Origin: Miscanthus floridulus
Lineage: Eukaryota > Streptophyta > Magnoliopsida > Poales > Poaceae
Length of the DNA: 64,000 nt
Assembly (NCBI RefSeq): GCF_019320115.1
Contig: NC_089582.1
Span: forward strand, 124,707,259-124,771,258
Direction: 5' to 3'
The first letter of the stretch is position 1, and each line of letters starts with the position of its first letter. The notes under the pieces are model-generated. The model was not told where the DNA came from. It did no database searches and saw only the letters and a list, made by a program, of their open reading frames with translations. Made by a program: the position numbers and the translations under genes. Positions 1 to 10,434 of this stretch are shown here, one piece after another.

Positions 1-880
1 GCAAATACAAATTTTTTTTTGTTTTTTTCCCAATTTTTTCTGGTGGCTAACAATAATATTTAAAAGACATATTTAAAATTTGGAGCTTTTTTATTTTATT
101 AGCTATATTTAATAAGTTTATTTCATTTACTTAAATTCTTCCCGGTAATTCAAATTTGAACTGCAGATGCATCGAATATTGGAATTGAGTGATTCAAAAA
201 ATCATATTCATGGTATTGCATGTGGTGTGAGACCGTATCCAGTGACAGATGCCAAATTTAGCGCATCGTTTTCACAGAACACGGCGAGAAACTTGCGTGT
301 AAAGTATTTTTAAATTATATAAAATGGAAACGAAGTTCGAAATTCACGAAACTTGTCGAGGTGTCATTTCATCGCATGTATAGGCTGTGATAAAAAAATT
401 GAGTGGGTTTCGAGCAAGTTGCAACATGCGGAGATGTCTGGGTTTTAGGCATCGGACGTCGCAACTTGCTCGAAACCCACTCAATTTTTTTATCACAGCC
501 TATACATGCGATGAAATGACACCTCGACAAGTCTCGTGAATTTCGGACTTCGTTTCCATTTTATATAATTTAAAAATACTTTACACGCAAGTTCCTCGCC
601 GTGTTCCATGAAAACGATGCGCCAAATTTGGCATCTGTCACTGGATACGGTCTCACACCACATGCAATACCATGAATATGATTTTTTGAATCACTCAATT
701 CCAATATTCGATGCACCTGCAGTTCAAATTTGAATTACCGGGAAGAATTCAAGTAAATGAAATAAACTTATTAAATATAGCTAATAAAATAAAAAAAAAG
801 CTCCAAATTTTAATATGTACTTTAAGGTACAACAGTAAACCCAGGGAAAAAATTTGGAAGCAAAAAAAAATATTTTGCCG
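1..880. repeat. Long inverted repeat (foldback) of about 0.88 kb
   Basis: Bases 1-422 are the reverse complement of roughly 461-880, around a short loop (423-460). The arms are nearly perfect close to the loop, where GAGTGGGTTTCGAGCAAGTT pairs with its complement at 462-481. They become gappier toward the outer ends. The right arm runs directly into the CACTA subterminal repeats. If transcribed, the RNA would form a hairpin of about 400 bp. The left arm may continue before the window start. Confidence 0.9.
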
Positions 881-1243
881 AGGGCACAGAAACGACACTC
901 GACAAAGTAATTCTTTGCCGAGGGCCAAATTCTGACCCTCGGCAAAACAGACGACAGGTGAAGGCTGTTTGCCTGCCGTCACAGGTTTACCGACGGCCAT
1001 GTTTTGCCGAGAGCCGGACCTCGGCAAAGATAAACTTTTGCCAACGGCCTTTCTTTGCCGACGGCCGGACCCTCGGCAAAGGGCCCGGTTGCCGAGAGGA
1101 ATTCTTTGCCGATGGCCTGGCCCTCGGCAAATATGGTTTTGCCGACGGCCTACCGTTGCCGAGGGCTGACTCTCGGCAAATCTTTCTTTGCCGAGAGCCC
1201 GACATTTGGCTCTCGGCAAATACGCTGGCTTTTGGCAACGGGT
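873..1243. repeat. CACTA subterminal repeat cluster (TTTGCCGAGGGC / CTCGGCAAA)
   Basis: At least ten copies in both orientations of a GCC-GAG/CTC-GGC core are packed into about 370 bases, spaced tens of bases apart. This arrangement is the known transposase-binding landscape at CACTA ends. The many short ORFs crossing it are by-products of the repeated GC-rich motif and are not genes. Confidence 0.8.
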
Positions 1244-1258
1244 CTGTTTCCGGTAGTG

Positions 1259-3294
1259 TGATAATAGACTTCAATTTATTTTCTACTTCTTTGTTAGGAC
1301 TAACCTTTACAAAGGTTCGCTTTGGTACCACTTATTATAATATAGTAACTTTCCGATTGTGAAAAAATCAAAGTGCTATAAAATGGTGAAAAAAATTATA
1401 TTTATGGTTCAGTGAAATCGGATGCAAAAAAAACCCTGCTATTATACTAATGGTAGTGCTTGGTCTTTTTCCTTTTCCAAGGAGATGTTGAAGTGTATAA
1501 GTTGGGGTAAACGGGCCTCTCTATACATAGTACCAGAAAGGCAGCAACCCGTTGCTTCTTGCCCCACGAATCCAACAGGCAAATGCTACGGGAGGGTTCA
1601 CTCCAAACAAGTTTTATAAACTCTTGCGACTTGCGTGACTTAATTGATGTATACACGTAGCATGACTAGTACTACTATACTAGCTAGCTAGTATATTAAT
1701 ATAATTCATGCGTCATAACTACCAGCGGTATTTCTAGCTAGTTCTGGGTGAAAAGAAAACGAAGATTGTTACTGATACTTATGATATTTGTTGAGTTTCA
1801 TTTGACCGTGTGATAGCTGGTGTCTCAGTTAACATTGTATTATGTAGCCATCAAAGTAGACCCAGGTCAATGTGAAAGAGATGTATAAGCTCATGCAGCC
1901 TTTGTATATGCATGTAATTAATCTGACCGAGTAAGCATCGTCGGTGCTACCGGATCAGAGTCAAGGCACTCTATACGTGGTTCAAAATAGACAGGTACTG
2001 AGGACATTTGTAGACGTTCACACGCTTCAGTCCAAGAAAAATTCTATCTCTTCCCCGGCCCGTTCCCTTTTCGACTTGCTCGATCGGTCTCGACAATTTG
2101 TTGTATGCAGGAATATATACACAGGAATTTTGCAGAAATTTCACATGAGTTAGTACGCCTGTTGACTTGTGTATATCGCTTCAAGGACTTGGCCAGGATT
2201 TAACTATGGATCAACCAGGAATAATTAAAGTTTGGTTTGGAAAAATTGAAGTGATTCTTTTTTGGCATGCATGGTATGTTACCGGAAACAGGCGCTAATA
2301 AATATCTTAATAATTTAATATGTATACATCCTATATAAATTTTGAGTTTTCAGGTATATATATTTGTCAGAACTCAAACTGAAACAAAGAACCTGGTGAG
2401 AAAAGCTACCGTTACCGAGAACTTACCGGGAGATACATCCAAATTAAAGCTAGACAATTTGAGCCCATGCATGGCCAACCTGATCGATCAGCGATCATAT
2501 ATATATTATATATTATATACAAATCGGAGGGTTGAGCAACAAGGACACACCTAATGTCACGTAACGTACGGCACCACCGTACCTGCAACACAAGGACCGA
2601 ATTGCACGCATGCAAGCACACCGACAGTGAGCATGCACCTGAGCGCATTGCGTGAGTGGTCTCTTGTGCTTCAAGAGTGCAGGCGGCAGCTTCCCTGCAA
2701 CGCATCCTTCCAACTGGACGAGTCTCACAAGTTTTAGCAAATGATTAGCCAGGCGGCAATTAACACTAATCGTTTGGTACTCTTATAGCTAGCTATCTAG
2801 GGCAAAGATCCAAGAATTGGAAGATCCCCCTGCTGGCCAGCTGCTGGCTCTCGATTGAGTACAAACGACGTCACTCATCATTTCCAGCTGCTATTTTTTC
2901 TCTCTTCTTAATCGAGATCATCTTCTCTTCTCCAATTCTCGCGGCAAAGCATGGTCATAATTTAGGCCTTTATATAGTAATTGAGAAAAAATGCCATCTT
3001 CCACACTTACGAATTAGTTCAAACAAACTAAACTATATTTTACTTTTCTGTAAATAAACGGTATTTCATAAAACATAACATTTTCCTTCTACAAACAGAA
3101 TCCTTTTTCTTTGAATCATTATACAAACACTCGTACATCAACGAGCACGTCGCCTACACTAAAAAAAATATTTAAATCTTGAACTTGAACCTAAATGGAC
3201 ACGTAGTACCACAAGCAATCCAACCAGCTGAGCTACACCATGTACTTGGTTCTCCGAATGTAACGGAATTACCCAAGCAATTTAATTTGATCAT
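1259..3294. other. Intergenic stretch without a supported gene
   Basis: AT-rich sequence between the CACTA end and the repeats upstream of the MYB gene. Only short unconserved ORFs occur. Short A/T runs and ATATAT tracts are present (for example near 2497-2520). No LTR, TIR pair, tRNA or coding match was recognised. Confidence 0.6.
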
Positions 3295-3620
3295 CTGCCT
3301 TCGCTTGGTTTTCTCGTTCACTTAGTGGTCAATATATAGGATCTAAAATGAACTGTGAGAAGCCAGGCAATTTAGTTTGTATGACGCTAAATTTTCTTTG
3401 TTCTCTAGGTGGTCTAAAAATAGGACTGAAGACGAACCGTAAGAAGCCAGGTGATTCAATTTAATCTACGACGCCAAATTTTCTACGGTATTTGCTAAGT
3501 GGTCATCAGTAGGGCCTAAATGAACCACGATAAGCCAGACAATTTGATTTTATAAGTATCTAAAAAAATCTTCTTGTTCTCTAGGTGGTCAAAAAGACCA
3601 AAAATGAATTGCAGAAAGAC
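3295..3620. repeat. Four-copy diverged tandem repeat, period about 84-90 bp
   Basis: The phrase (A/G)GTGGTC recurs at 3324, 3408, 3498 and 3584. Each copy is followed by a similar block with a TGAA(C/T) segment, an AAGCCAG-like segment, CAATTTRATTT and GACGCYAAA. Spacings are 84, 90 and 86 bp. The array lies about 0.5-0.8 kb before the MYB start codon and is absent elsewhere in the window, so it may be promoter-associated. Function is unknown. Confidence 0.7.
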
Positions 3621-4123
3621 AAATGCTGTTGTAATTATTGGATACAGTAGATCACACTGACCTCACTCCGTCAGTTGCAAACAAATGCTATTGTACACAC
3701 TGACGCAATTCACCAAGTGGCAATTTTGACCACTGACTTTTGTTATATATACCAAATAAAATCAAAGGGTTTTTTTGAGTCATATATCTACTATGTATAC
3801 GCATGACTTGTGTCGATCTGATTTTGGACTTTGTTTTGACATATCGGTTAAAAAGGAACCAGAAGTAGAAGAGTGTACTGCTTTCTTAGTGGCCTCCTAA
3901 TTGCAATTAATCTACCCTTTTGAGAGATCACACGACTTTTATCTGGTGTGTTTCCTTCTCCCCACACATAGAGATGCATAAAGGTCAATTCACCAGCAAA
4001 AGGGGTGTGCATCTGCGCGTGTGCTTCAGGCTTTACATACACTGTTGGGGGAGAGGAGGTAGAGAGAGAAGAGGAAACTGCTAGAGGGAGAGAGAGAGCA
4101 AGGGGAGGAGCGGTCGGACAGCC
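3621..4123 (+). promoter_or_regulatory. Probable proximal promoter and 5' leader of the MYB gene
   Basis: A TATA-like TTATATATACC lies near 3742-3753. A long purine-rich GAGA tract (about 4048-4118) comes just before the ATG at 4124, typical of plant 5' leaders. The transcription start cannot be placed from sequence alone. Confidence 0.35.
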
Positions 4124-5456
4124 ATGGGGCACCACTGCTGCAGCAAGCAGAAGGTGAAGCGCGGGCTGTGGTCGCCGGAGGAGGACGAGAAGCTCGTCAA
4201 GTACATCACCGCCCACGGCCACAGCTGCTGGAGCGCCGTCCCCAAGCACGCCGGTATGCTCCGGCCACCCCCGTCCTAGTAATTCGAAGAAATTGGATTT
4301 GTTCACGTCCTGATGATGCGCGCTGTGTTCTTACCGATCGAATCGACCAGGGCTGCAGCGGTGCGGCAAGAGCTGCCGCCTCAGGTGGATCAATTACCTC
4401 CGGCCGGATCTCAAGCGAGGCACCTTCTCCGACCACGAGGAGCGCACCATCATCGACGTCCACCGCATCCTCGGCAACCGGTATGTACGGGCATACTTCC
4501 TGTCGTCTCTCTTGTTCCCGGCGAACTGGTTACTCACCGCGGCCATGGCTGGAACTCACAGATGGGCGCAGATCGCCAAGCACCTGCCCGGGCGCACGGA
4601 CAACGAGGTCAAGAACTTCTGGAACTCATGCATCAAGAAGAAGCTCATCGCGCAGGGCCTCGACCCCAAGACCCACAACCTCCTGCCGGCCTCCAGGACT
4701 CTCCTCCACGGCGGCAACAGGGCAAACCCTAGCAGCAACAATCCTGCCCACTTCCACCCCAACGGCTGCGGCGCTGTCGTCTCCGTCGCCACGACGCCCT
4801 TCACCATCAGCTCCCAGACCAAGGCCGCCGCCTACGACACCGCCGTCACGGTCACGCCGCCGCCGGAGATAGCGCCGGCAATGTACGACGTCCCTAACCC
4901 TGACGGCATGTTCATGGGGCATGACCAGGCAGCCGCCGCGGCTGCGATTCCGGGATACCCGTACCACCCGGACAACGGCGGCGGCGTGCTCATGAGCTTC
5001 AGGGATCAAAATGCAGGTCTCCAGACATCCATGGACTTCGTGAACGGCTCCTCGTCCCCCTCCTCCATGGATCACGCCACAGGCATGCCTAACGGAAACG
5101 GCTTTAGCCAAGGCATGGGCGCGGCCTTCATGGACGTGACGGCGGAAATGTGGACCACCGCTGCCGTGGATTCTGCCATGTGTGCAGGGATGGAAGTGGC
5201 CCAACCGCAGCAGCAGCCGCTGCCACCGCAAGGGCTGCTGCAGGGGGAGGTGGTCGTTGGCCGGCAAGCTGTGATGAACGGTGGCGGTGCAGTTGCTGAT
5301 AAGGGCATGGACATGATGGACGTCTCTTCGGTGTACGGCGGCGCCGGTGCAACGACTTTCGATCTGGAGCTGATGGAGTCGTGCGCGTTGTTTTGCGGCA
5401 GCGGCGTCGGCGGCAGCACCGGCAATGCCATGGAGCAGCTGCAATGGGACTGCTAA
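4124..5456 (+). CDS. R2R3-MYB transcription factor, MYB26/MYB67-like
   Basis: Three exons join in frame, 4124-4253, 4351-4480 and 4562-5456 (1155 nt, 384 aa), with GT-AG introns at the two positions conserved in plant R2R3-MYB genes. The start is [10 protein letters not shown]. Repeat R2 has Trp at 16, 36 and 56; R3 has Phe69, Trp88 and Trp107, with the [15 protein letters not shown] signature. The usual bHLH-interaction leucine pattern in R3 is not evident. The C-terminal two-thirds is low-complexity, rich in Ala, Gly, Met and Gln, as in MYB activation regions. The MGHH start and [17 protein letters not shown] resemble the MYB26/MYB67 group, which in Arabidopsis controls secondary-wall thickening in anther endothecium. 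MYB103 and MYB61 relatives are alternatives. It should be a nuclear DNA-binding regulator. No lesion is seen. Confidence 0.95.
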
Positions 5457-5633
5457 GCTCACTATCGTCTCCTCTTACTCCTAATTAGTTTGTTGTCTTC
5501 CATGCTTCAATCCATGTCTTTATTTCTCCTTTTAATTTTGATGTTCGATTTACTGGGTTCTTGGTTCAGATCGTCCTTTTCAAGCAACAAATGCATGCTG
5601 AGCTGAGTGACGAACTCATCTAATTCAGATTTC

Positions 5634-5639
5634 AATAAA
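5634..5639 (+). terminator. Candidate poly(A) signal of the MYB gene
   Basis: AATAAA lies about 180 bases after the stop codon, in a T-rich 3' UTR. It is a plausible near-upstream element, but plant polyadenylation signals are degenerate. Confidence 0.45.
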
Positions 5640-6960
5640 GATATCTGAAATTTTATCTTGATTACTTGCACATTATTTGTTGTTTTCTTCTCCGTGTGGT
5701 CGTCTAGCTCATCTGAAATTTTATCTTAGCAAGCAAACTGGTAACGAACTGCAGCAGAAATCACACCTCTGAGTTCTGAGCACACAACACACTCACACAC
5801 ACCAATCCTTATCTTTCTGCAGTCTTTTCTTGCACTGCAGTCAACTCATGCAAGAGGAACAAGTCAGTTACCAGTTGGCAGCAACAACATATACGTTTCA
5901 ACCTTTTAGTGCAAGGAAAGTTGTTGAAATTTGTCAATTTATGCACAGAGGCACACAAGTTTCTCCAACAAAAAAAAATGCACTTTTCATATGTACTACT
6001 TGCAACAACACCTTTTGTCTCATCCAATTATATATGCACAAAAAAATGCACTTTTCATATACTACTTGCATTATGATGTGCATGCACTGTTTGTTGGTGA
6101 ATTCATGCTTCAATTACTTCTCTTTTTTTCCCTTTTTTAGTTGAAGGAAGTTAATTTGTTTCTTGTGCAATGCATGTGCATATATATCCTGCAAATTAGT
6201 GGGCAAGATGCAACTCTAATGCAAAATGCAGTATTATGTGCTTAAACTATATATGGGTGGTTCCATACTAGAATTGAATGTGAACTAATAAGAACTAGAA
6301 AATACCACTGTCAAATTTTGAAAGGTTTGCTTATATTAGTCCGTGCATTACAAAAGATGATGTACGAAAAGCAATGAATGACACATAAAATATTGTTGAT
6401 TCAGTACATCATATCTATAGCTACTGCTAGTAGAATGATGTTTCTATTCATCAATCTGGTATATATTAGGATATATATTCAATGTAAGAGCACATATACT
6501 TGGGACCATATACTGATTTTTGTAAATCTTGCATTGCCATGCATGCATGCACCTACTCTTTATTTGGAGAAATAAGAACGTGGTGCAAAAAGTATGTAAT
6601 GTATATGTATGTGTTATGCACATATATCTATATAAAGTTTTTGTGATAAAATTCTCTGCATAGCAAATTGACTTAGTGCAAGTGCATTACACAAATATAG
6701 GATAACTAGCTATTTGATACAGAATGCCAGACTAGCTAGGCAAACTAATTAACTCGTATGTTGAATGGTAACAAGTGGTAGAAATGTGTAATCCACTCCT
6801 TTTACTGGTAACTTGCCATCTATGTTCCAAGTTTCTGATCACTGGATTCCTAAAAAAAATGATAATAACACCCCCCCCCCCTATTTTATTAGTACAGTTG
6901 AGGTAGAACTAGCCTGTGTCATTAGGGAGGATAAGGTGACATGACTATCCACATCTGTTC
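5640..6960. other. Intergenic stretch without a supported gene
   Basis: AT-rich sequence. A short imperfect duplication of AAATGCACTTTTCATAT occurs near 5978 and 6043, with a CA-rich tract near 5780 and a C homopolymer near 6870. Short ORFs show no recognised domain. Confidence 0.6.
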
Positions 6961-6964
6961 AATC

Positions 6965-7072
6965 TAATGTTCTTTCCATCTCAAATTATAAATTATTTTC
7001 AGACATAACATATATCTTGATGCATAGTAAAAATATGTGCTTAGAAAACCAAAACGACTTATAATTTGAGAA
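6965..7072. mobile_element. Degraded Stowaway-type MITE
   Basis: CTCAAATTATAAATTATTTTCAGA near the left end and its approximate complement, AAAACGACTTATAATTTGAGA, near the right end form the inverted ends typical of grass Stowaway (Tc1/Mariner) MITEs. The outermost CTCCCTCCGT consensus has decayed, so exact borders are uncertain. Confidence 0.6.
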
Positions 7073-7427
7073 GTTAAGACTGCACCTCGCCATAGGGTGG
7101 GTAGCTGCCCTGTTACTACAGAGTAGCTGTGCAGAACAATTACTAAGTATATACATGTTTTGAAGGTATTTGTAAAATATTGTTGCATTGATGAATTAAA
7201 CTATCGCATAAATTGCACAGATTGGAAACCACGAATCCCAAAGGAACTAATGTTTAGATATCTTACAATGTTGCTCTGTATCTTGCCACTTTCTTCTAAA
7301 TGTGGTTTGGTGTTTAATCTATATACCTAACATTTTACTAGTATGGAATAGTTTTGTGCTCCTTCAATTTCTCCTATTCTCTCGTAAGTGTTAGAACAAC
7401 ATGTCCATACATGGTGTAGAGTACGTC

Positions 7428-8730
7428 TGTCGGTGCATAAAGTGACCAACACGTAAATATTTATAGTTTTGCTGTACGCTGTGATCGGATGTGGCCTAGC
7501 ACTCAATGACACAGGGTTTATACTGGTTCAGGCAACGTGCCCTACTTCCAGTCTAAGTTAGTCGGAGACTTTATTCCTGAGCCTAGGTGCTCAAAGTTTG
7601 CTGTGGGGTTACAAACGAGAGGGAGTAAGATGGGGGTGCAAGAGGTCCGGTCGAACTCTGGACCGAAGGGCCGAGAGAGACGAAAGGTCCTACGTGCGCT
7701 AAGTGTTTGAGTGTGTGCTTTGTTGGAATCATTCGAATCATTCGTGAATCGATCCTGGTGATTGAATCCTCTGTTGATCGATTCGTCCTCTTTTTGGATA
7801 GAGCGCGTCCCCTTTTATAGATGAAGGGGATGGCTTTACAAGAGAAAGAGTAGTTAGAGAAAGAGAGTGTGTATGCTACCTAGTCTTGTTGCCCACGCCG
7901 TCGGGTACAAGGCGGTTTGTCGGCGCCCATAACACTGTTGATGTCCGGATGCATGTGATAGGCTCCATCGTGATCTTCTGGTATGGCCGATGTCGGCGCC
8001 TACCATACTGTAGGATCATTGTCGGCGCCCATAACACTGTTGGTGTTCTGACATGTCTGGAAGGATATAAAGTACCCTTCTGACATGACCTGACAGTACT
8101 GTCCTGTAGGTGTGCAGGGTACGGTCCTTAATATTGCGTTTGACTGGAGCGCCCTGCCTTACTTGCTCTACCCGTTTCCTAGATTTTCACCGAGCGGGTG
8201 TCCCCGGTCGGTCGTTCCCCAGTCGACTCTGGCCTCGCGGTCGGAGAAGAGCTATAAGCAGAGGTTGGTGCATTCCCGATCGGAGAAGCGAGTTGGAGTC
8301 GGAGGCGAGCGTCGTCCCTTCTCGGCCAGGCCTTTCGGTTGGAGAGGCGGACCAGAGTCAGAAGCGACAGAAGCGAGCATCGTTCCTCTTTGGCACGGCC
8401 TTCTGGTTGGAGAGGCGGCTGGGGTCGGAACCGAGCGACAGAGTCGGAGGTGAGCTGGCCAGGCGTTCTAGTCGGAGAGGCGGGCCGAAGTCGGAGGCGA
8501 GCGTCGTTCCTCCTTAGCTAGGCCTTCCAGTCGAAGAGGCGGGCCGGAGTCAAAAGCGAGCATCGGTCCTCTTCTTGGCTAGGCCTTCTGGTCAGAGAAA
8601 GCCCTTCTGGCCTGTCGTTTAGGTTTTTGGGCCAACCGAGGAGTTGCACATCGCTCACAACATCGTCTGCTGGGCCGAGCTTTTGCTAGGAAGCAAGTCC
8701 ATGAGGGACCTCGGGTTTATAAACCCGATA
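7428..8730 (-). repeat. 3' LTR of the Gypsy element
   Basis: It starts TGTCGGTGCATAAAGTGACC on the plus strand and ends at ...AAACCCGATA. It aligns along its whole length with 26117-27434. The terminal CA has decayed to TA at 8730. It contains a GC-rich minisatellite shared with the other LTR. Confidence 0.9.
8322..8600. repeat. Minisatellite inside the LTR, period about 60-67 bp
   Basis: Five copies of a unit built around GGCCAGGCCTTC-GGTCGGAGAGGCGG-CCGGAGTCGGA-GCGAGC-TCGTTCCTC begin near 8324, 8391, 8457, 8517 and 8577. The ORFs translating it are repeat artefacts. Confidence 0.8.
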
Positions 8731-8745
8731 GGAGCCCCCGGGCGA
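8731..8745 (-). other. Polypurine tract of the Gypsy element
   Basis: On the minus strand the sequence immediately before the 3' LTR reads CGCCCGGGGGCTCC, the G-rich tract expected as the plus-strand primer in this Gypsy lineage. It is inferred from position and composition. Confidence 0.5.
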
Positions 8746-8960
8746 TTTGGTTAGAATCGTCTGAGGGATTTTTGTCTTGACGGCAGGGGAATTTTTGTTT
8801 TGACGGCGGGTGCGCGCGAGCGCACCCGCGGGTGTAGCCCAGAGCCCCGGGTGATTTGTGTAGAATCATCTAGGGTTTTTTTGTTTTGCCAGCGGAGGAA
8901 TTTTTGTTTCGATAGCGGGTGCATGCGAGCGCACCAATGGGTGTAGCCACCGAGCCTGCA
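8735..8960. repeat. Tandem duplication of about 108 bp in the 3' untranslated part of the Gypsy element
   Basis: Two diverged copies each carry GGGYGATTTG, a TAGAATC(G/A)TCT segment, GAATTTTTGTTT, GCGGGTGC and CGCGAGCGCACC. The second copy starts near 8847. Confidence 0.65.
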
Positions 8961-10430
8961 TCCGACTGGCAAGTCGGTTGGAGGCTGAGCATCTTGGTAC
9001 TCTTCCCTGGGCCGCAGACTGTCGTTTGGGGTGTTTGCCCGTGTTTCTCCCATCGACGACCTATGCGGTCGGTTGATTTCCTGAGTCGATGTCGGGCAAT
9101 ATGAGCCCCTGAGCCCCGTTGGGCTTGGCAGGGGTTGGTCTAGTTCCGTGTGTTACCCCGTCTGTGGTTTCCGCAACTAGAGGGGCTGAGCTAATGTTGC
9201 TTGCCTCGATGGCTCGAGCGACGTGCTCGGTGAGCTCGCTAACGGGCATGTCCGAGTGGAATCCGGGTCTGTCGTTCATGACGGGGTCGGCATAGCCCTC
9301 ATGTGGCATTCCACTGCTTCTTAACCCGTGTCTCGGCAAATGCCTAGGTCATTCCAGAGACCGACCTAGGTGGCCCACTGGCCTCCCCTTGATGGAGATT
9401 CTGTGGGCATGGCTTAAGGTTAGTATCGAATGAGAAGGTTGAGATGACCTTGTCTGCTTTAGAGCAGACTAGGCAAGGACCATTGGGGCTCATTTGTGTT
9501 TTCTCCCCTGGCTCTGTTTGATGCGGGGCAGCATTGAGCCCTTTGTGGGCTGGCCTTCGAACCCCGATCGGTCGTTGCTCATGTTGAATGAGGCAACTAC
9601 CGTTTCGTGACGCAACACGAAGCGTTGTGATGCATTAGCTGCATATGCGATGCTTTGGATGTATGGGATGAATGAATGATTGTGTGAATGAATGCATGAA
9701 TCTGTGTATGAGAATGGATGAATGAATGATCATGCATTAGGAAAAAATAAAGTAAGAGGGATCGGTAGAGTTACCTTGCCAACCCGAGTGACATGCTTTG
9801 AGGTTTTTTTATCGGATATGTCCAAATGGGGTCCATGCTTGTCGTTTGTTATGGAGTCAGTCATGGCCCACATGGGGCATCCCTCTACTCCTTACCTGTC
9901 CCTCGGTACTCGCCTGAGCTATCTAATCGATTCAGGAAGCCCGTTGGTCTCTCTTTGGTGTAGATCCTGTTGTTGGGTCCTTTCAAGTCTACCTAGGAAG
10001 GCAGAGAGCTGCATGCGCGTAGTCACGCCTTATTTCCGTTGCTCGACGTGCGGTAGTGGTGGGTCATGCCTAGGCCATGTCCTGTCTAACCAGGTGTCGT
10101 CTCGTCGGATAGGGTGCATCCCATCAGTTAGGACGCATCCCGCTGCTTCCCATCCGCATTGAATGGGGGAAGGGAGAGGGTTTTTTGCCCCAATCCTTCA
10201 CCTTTCCTCAACTGTTGTGCCTCCTCATTAAATAGGGGAAGGGAGAGGGCTTCTATCCCATTCCTTCACCTATTCCCCATCAGCCGCCTCTCCTCCTTCT
10301 TCTTTCTCGCCAAGAGCATTCGTGTGTCGTGGCGGTTCCTAGGAGAAAAAAGGGGAGAGCGAGGGAGAGGGGAAACTCATAGATCCATTCGTGAATTTGG
10401 AGCACAATGTCGAGCTAGAGGTCATCTTAC
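8961..10430. other. Non-coding spacer of the Gypsy element with degenerate duplications and a TGAA microsatellite
   Basis: No gene is recognised. A block with ATGTCCGAGTGGAATCC followed by GTCGTTCATGACGG (about 9247-9420) reappears, diverged, about 570 bases later (about 9816-9985). A (TGAA)n-like tract covers about 9668-9735. The ORF at 9722-10162 runs through this repeated spacer and has no domain. Confidence 0.5.
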
Positions 10431-10434
10431 ATGA

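Larger units (their letters stand above)
1..1258. mobile_element. CACTA DNA transposon, one terminus (partial)
   Basis: The element ends at 1258 with CACTACCGGAAACAG read on the minus strand (1244-1258), the CACTA family terminus. Inside this end lies a dense run of GCCGAGGGC/CTCGGCAAA motifs (about 873-1243), the usual subterminal transposase-binding repeats of grass CACTA elements. No transposase ORF is visible, and the other end lies beyond the window start. A large foldback occupies the rest of the visible part. The terminus and repeats are seen directly. The family name follows from known grass CACTA ends, and autonomy cannot be judged from one end. Confidence 0.75.

Noticed and set aside
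749..1362. Short proteins over the TTTGCCGAG repeats
   Set aside because: By-products of the CACTA subterminal repeats.
4512..4561. ATG at 4512 as the start of the MYB protein
   Set aside because: It lies in intron 2. The spliced frame from 4124 restores the complete R2R3 domain.
4168..4872. Long alternative ORFs overlapping the MYB exons on both strands
   Set aside because: They follow from high GC and cross both introns. Only the spliced frame shows the MYB repeats.
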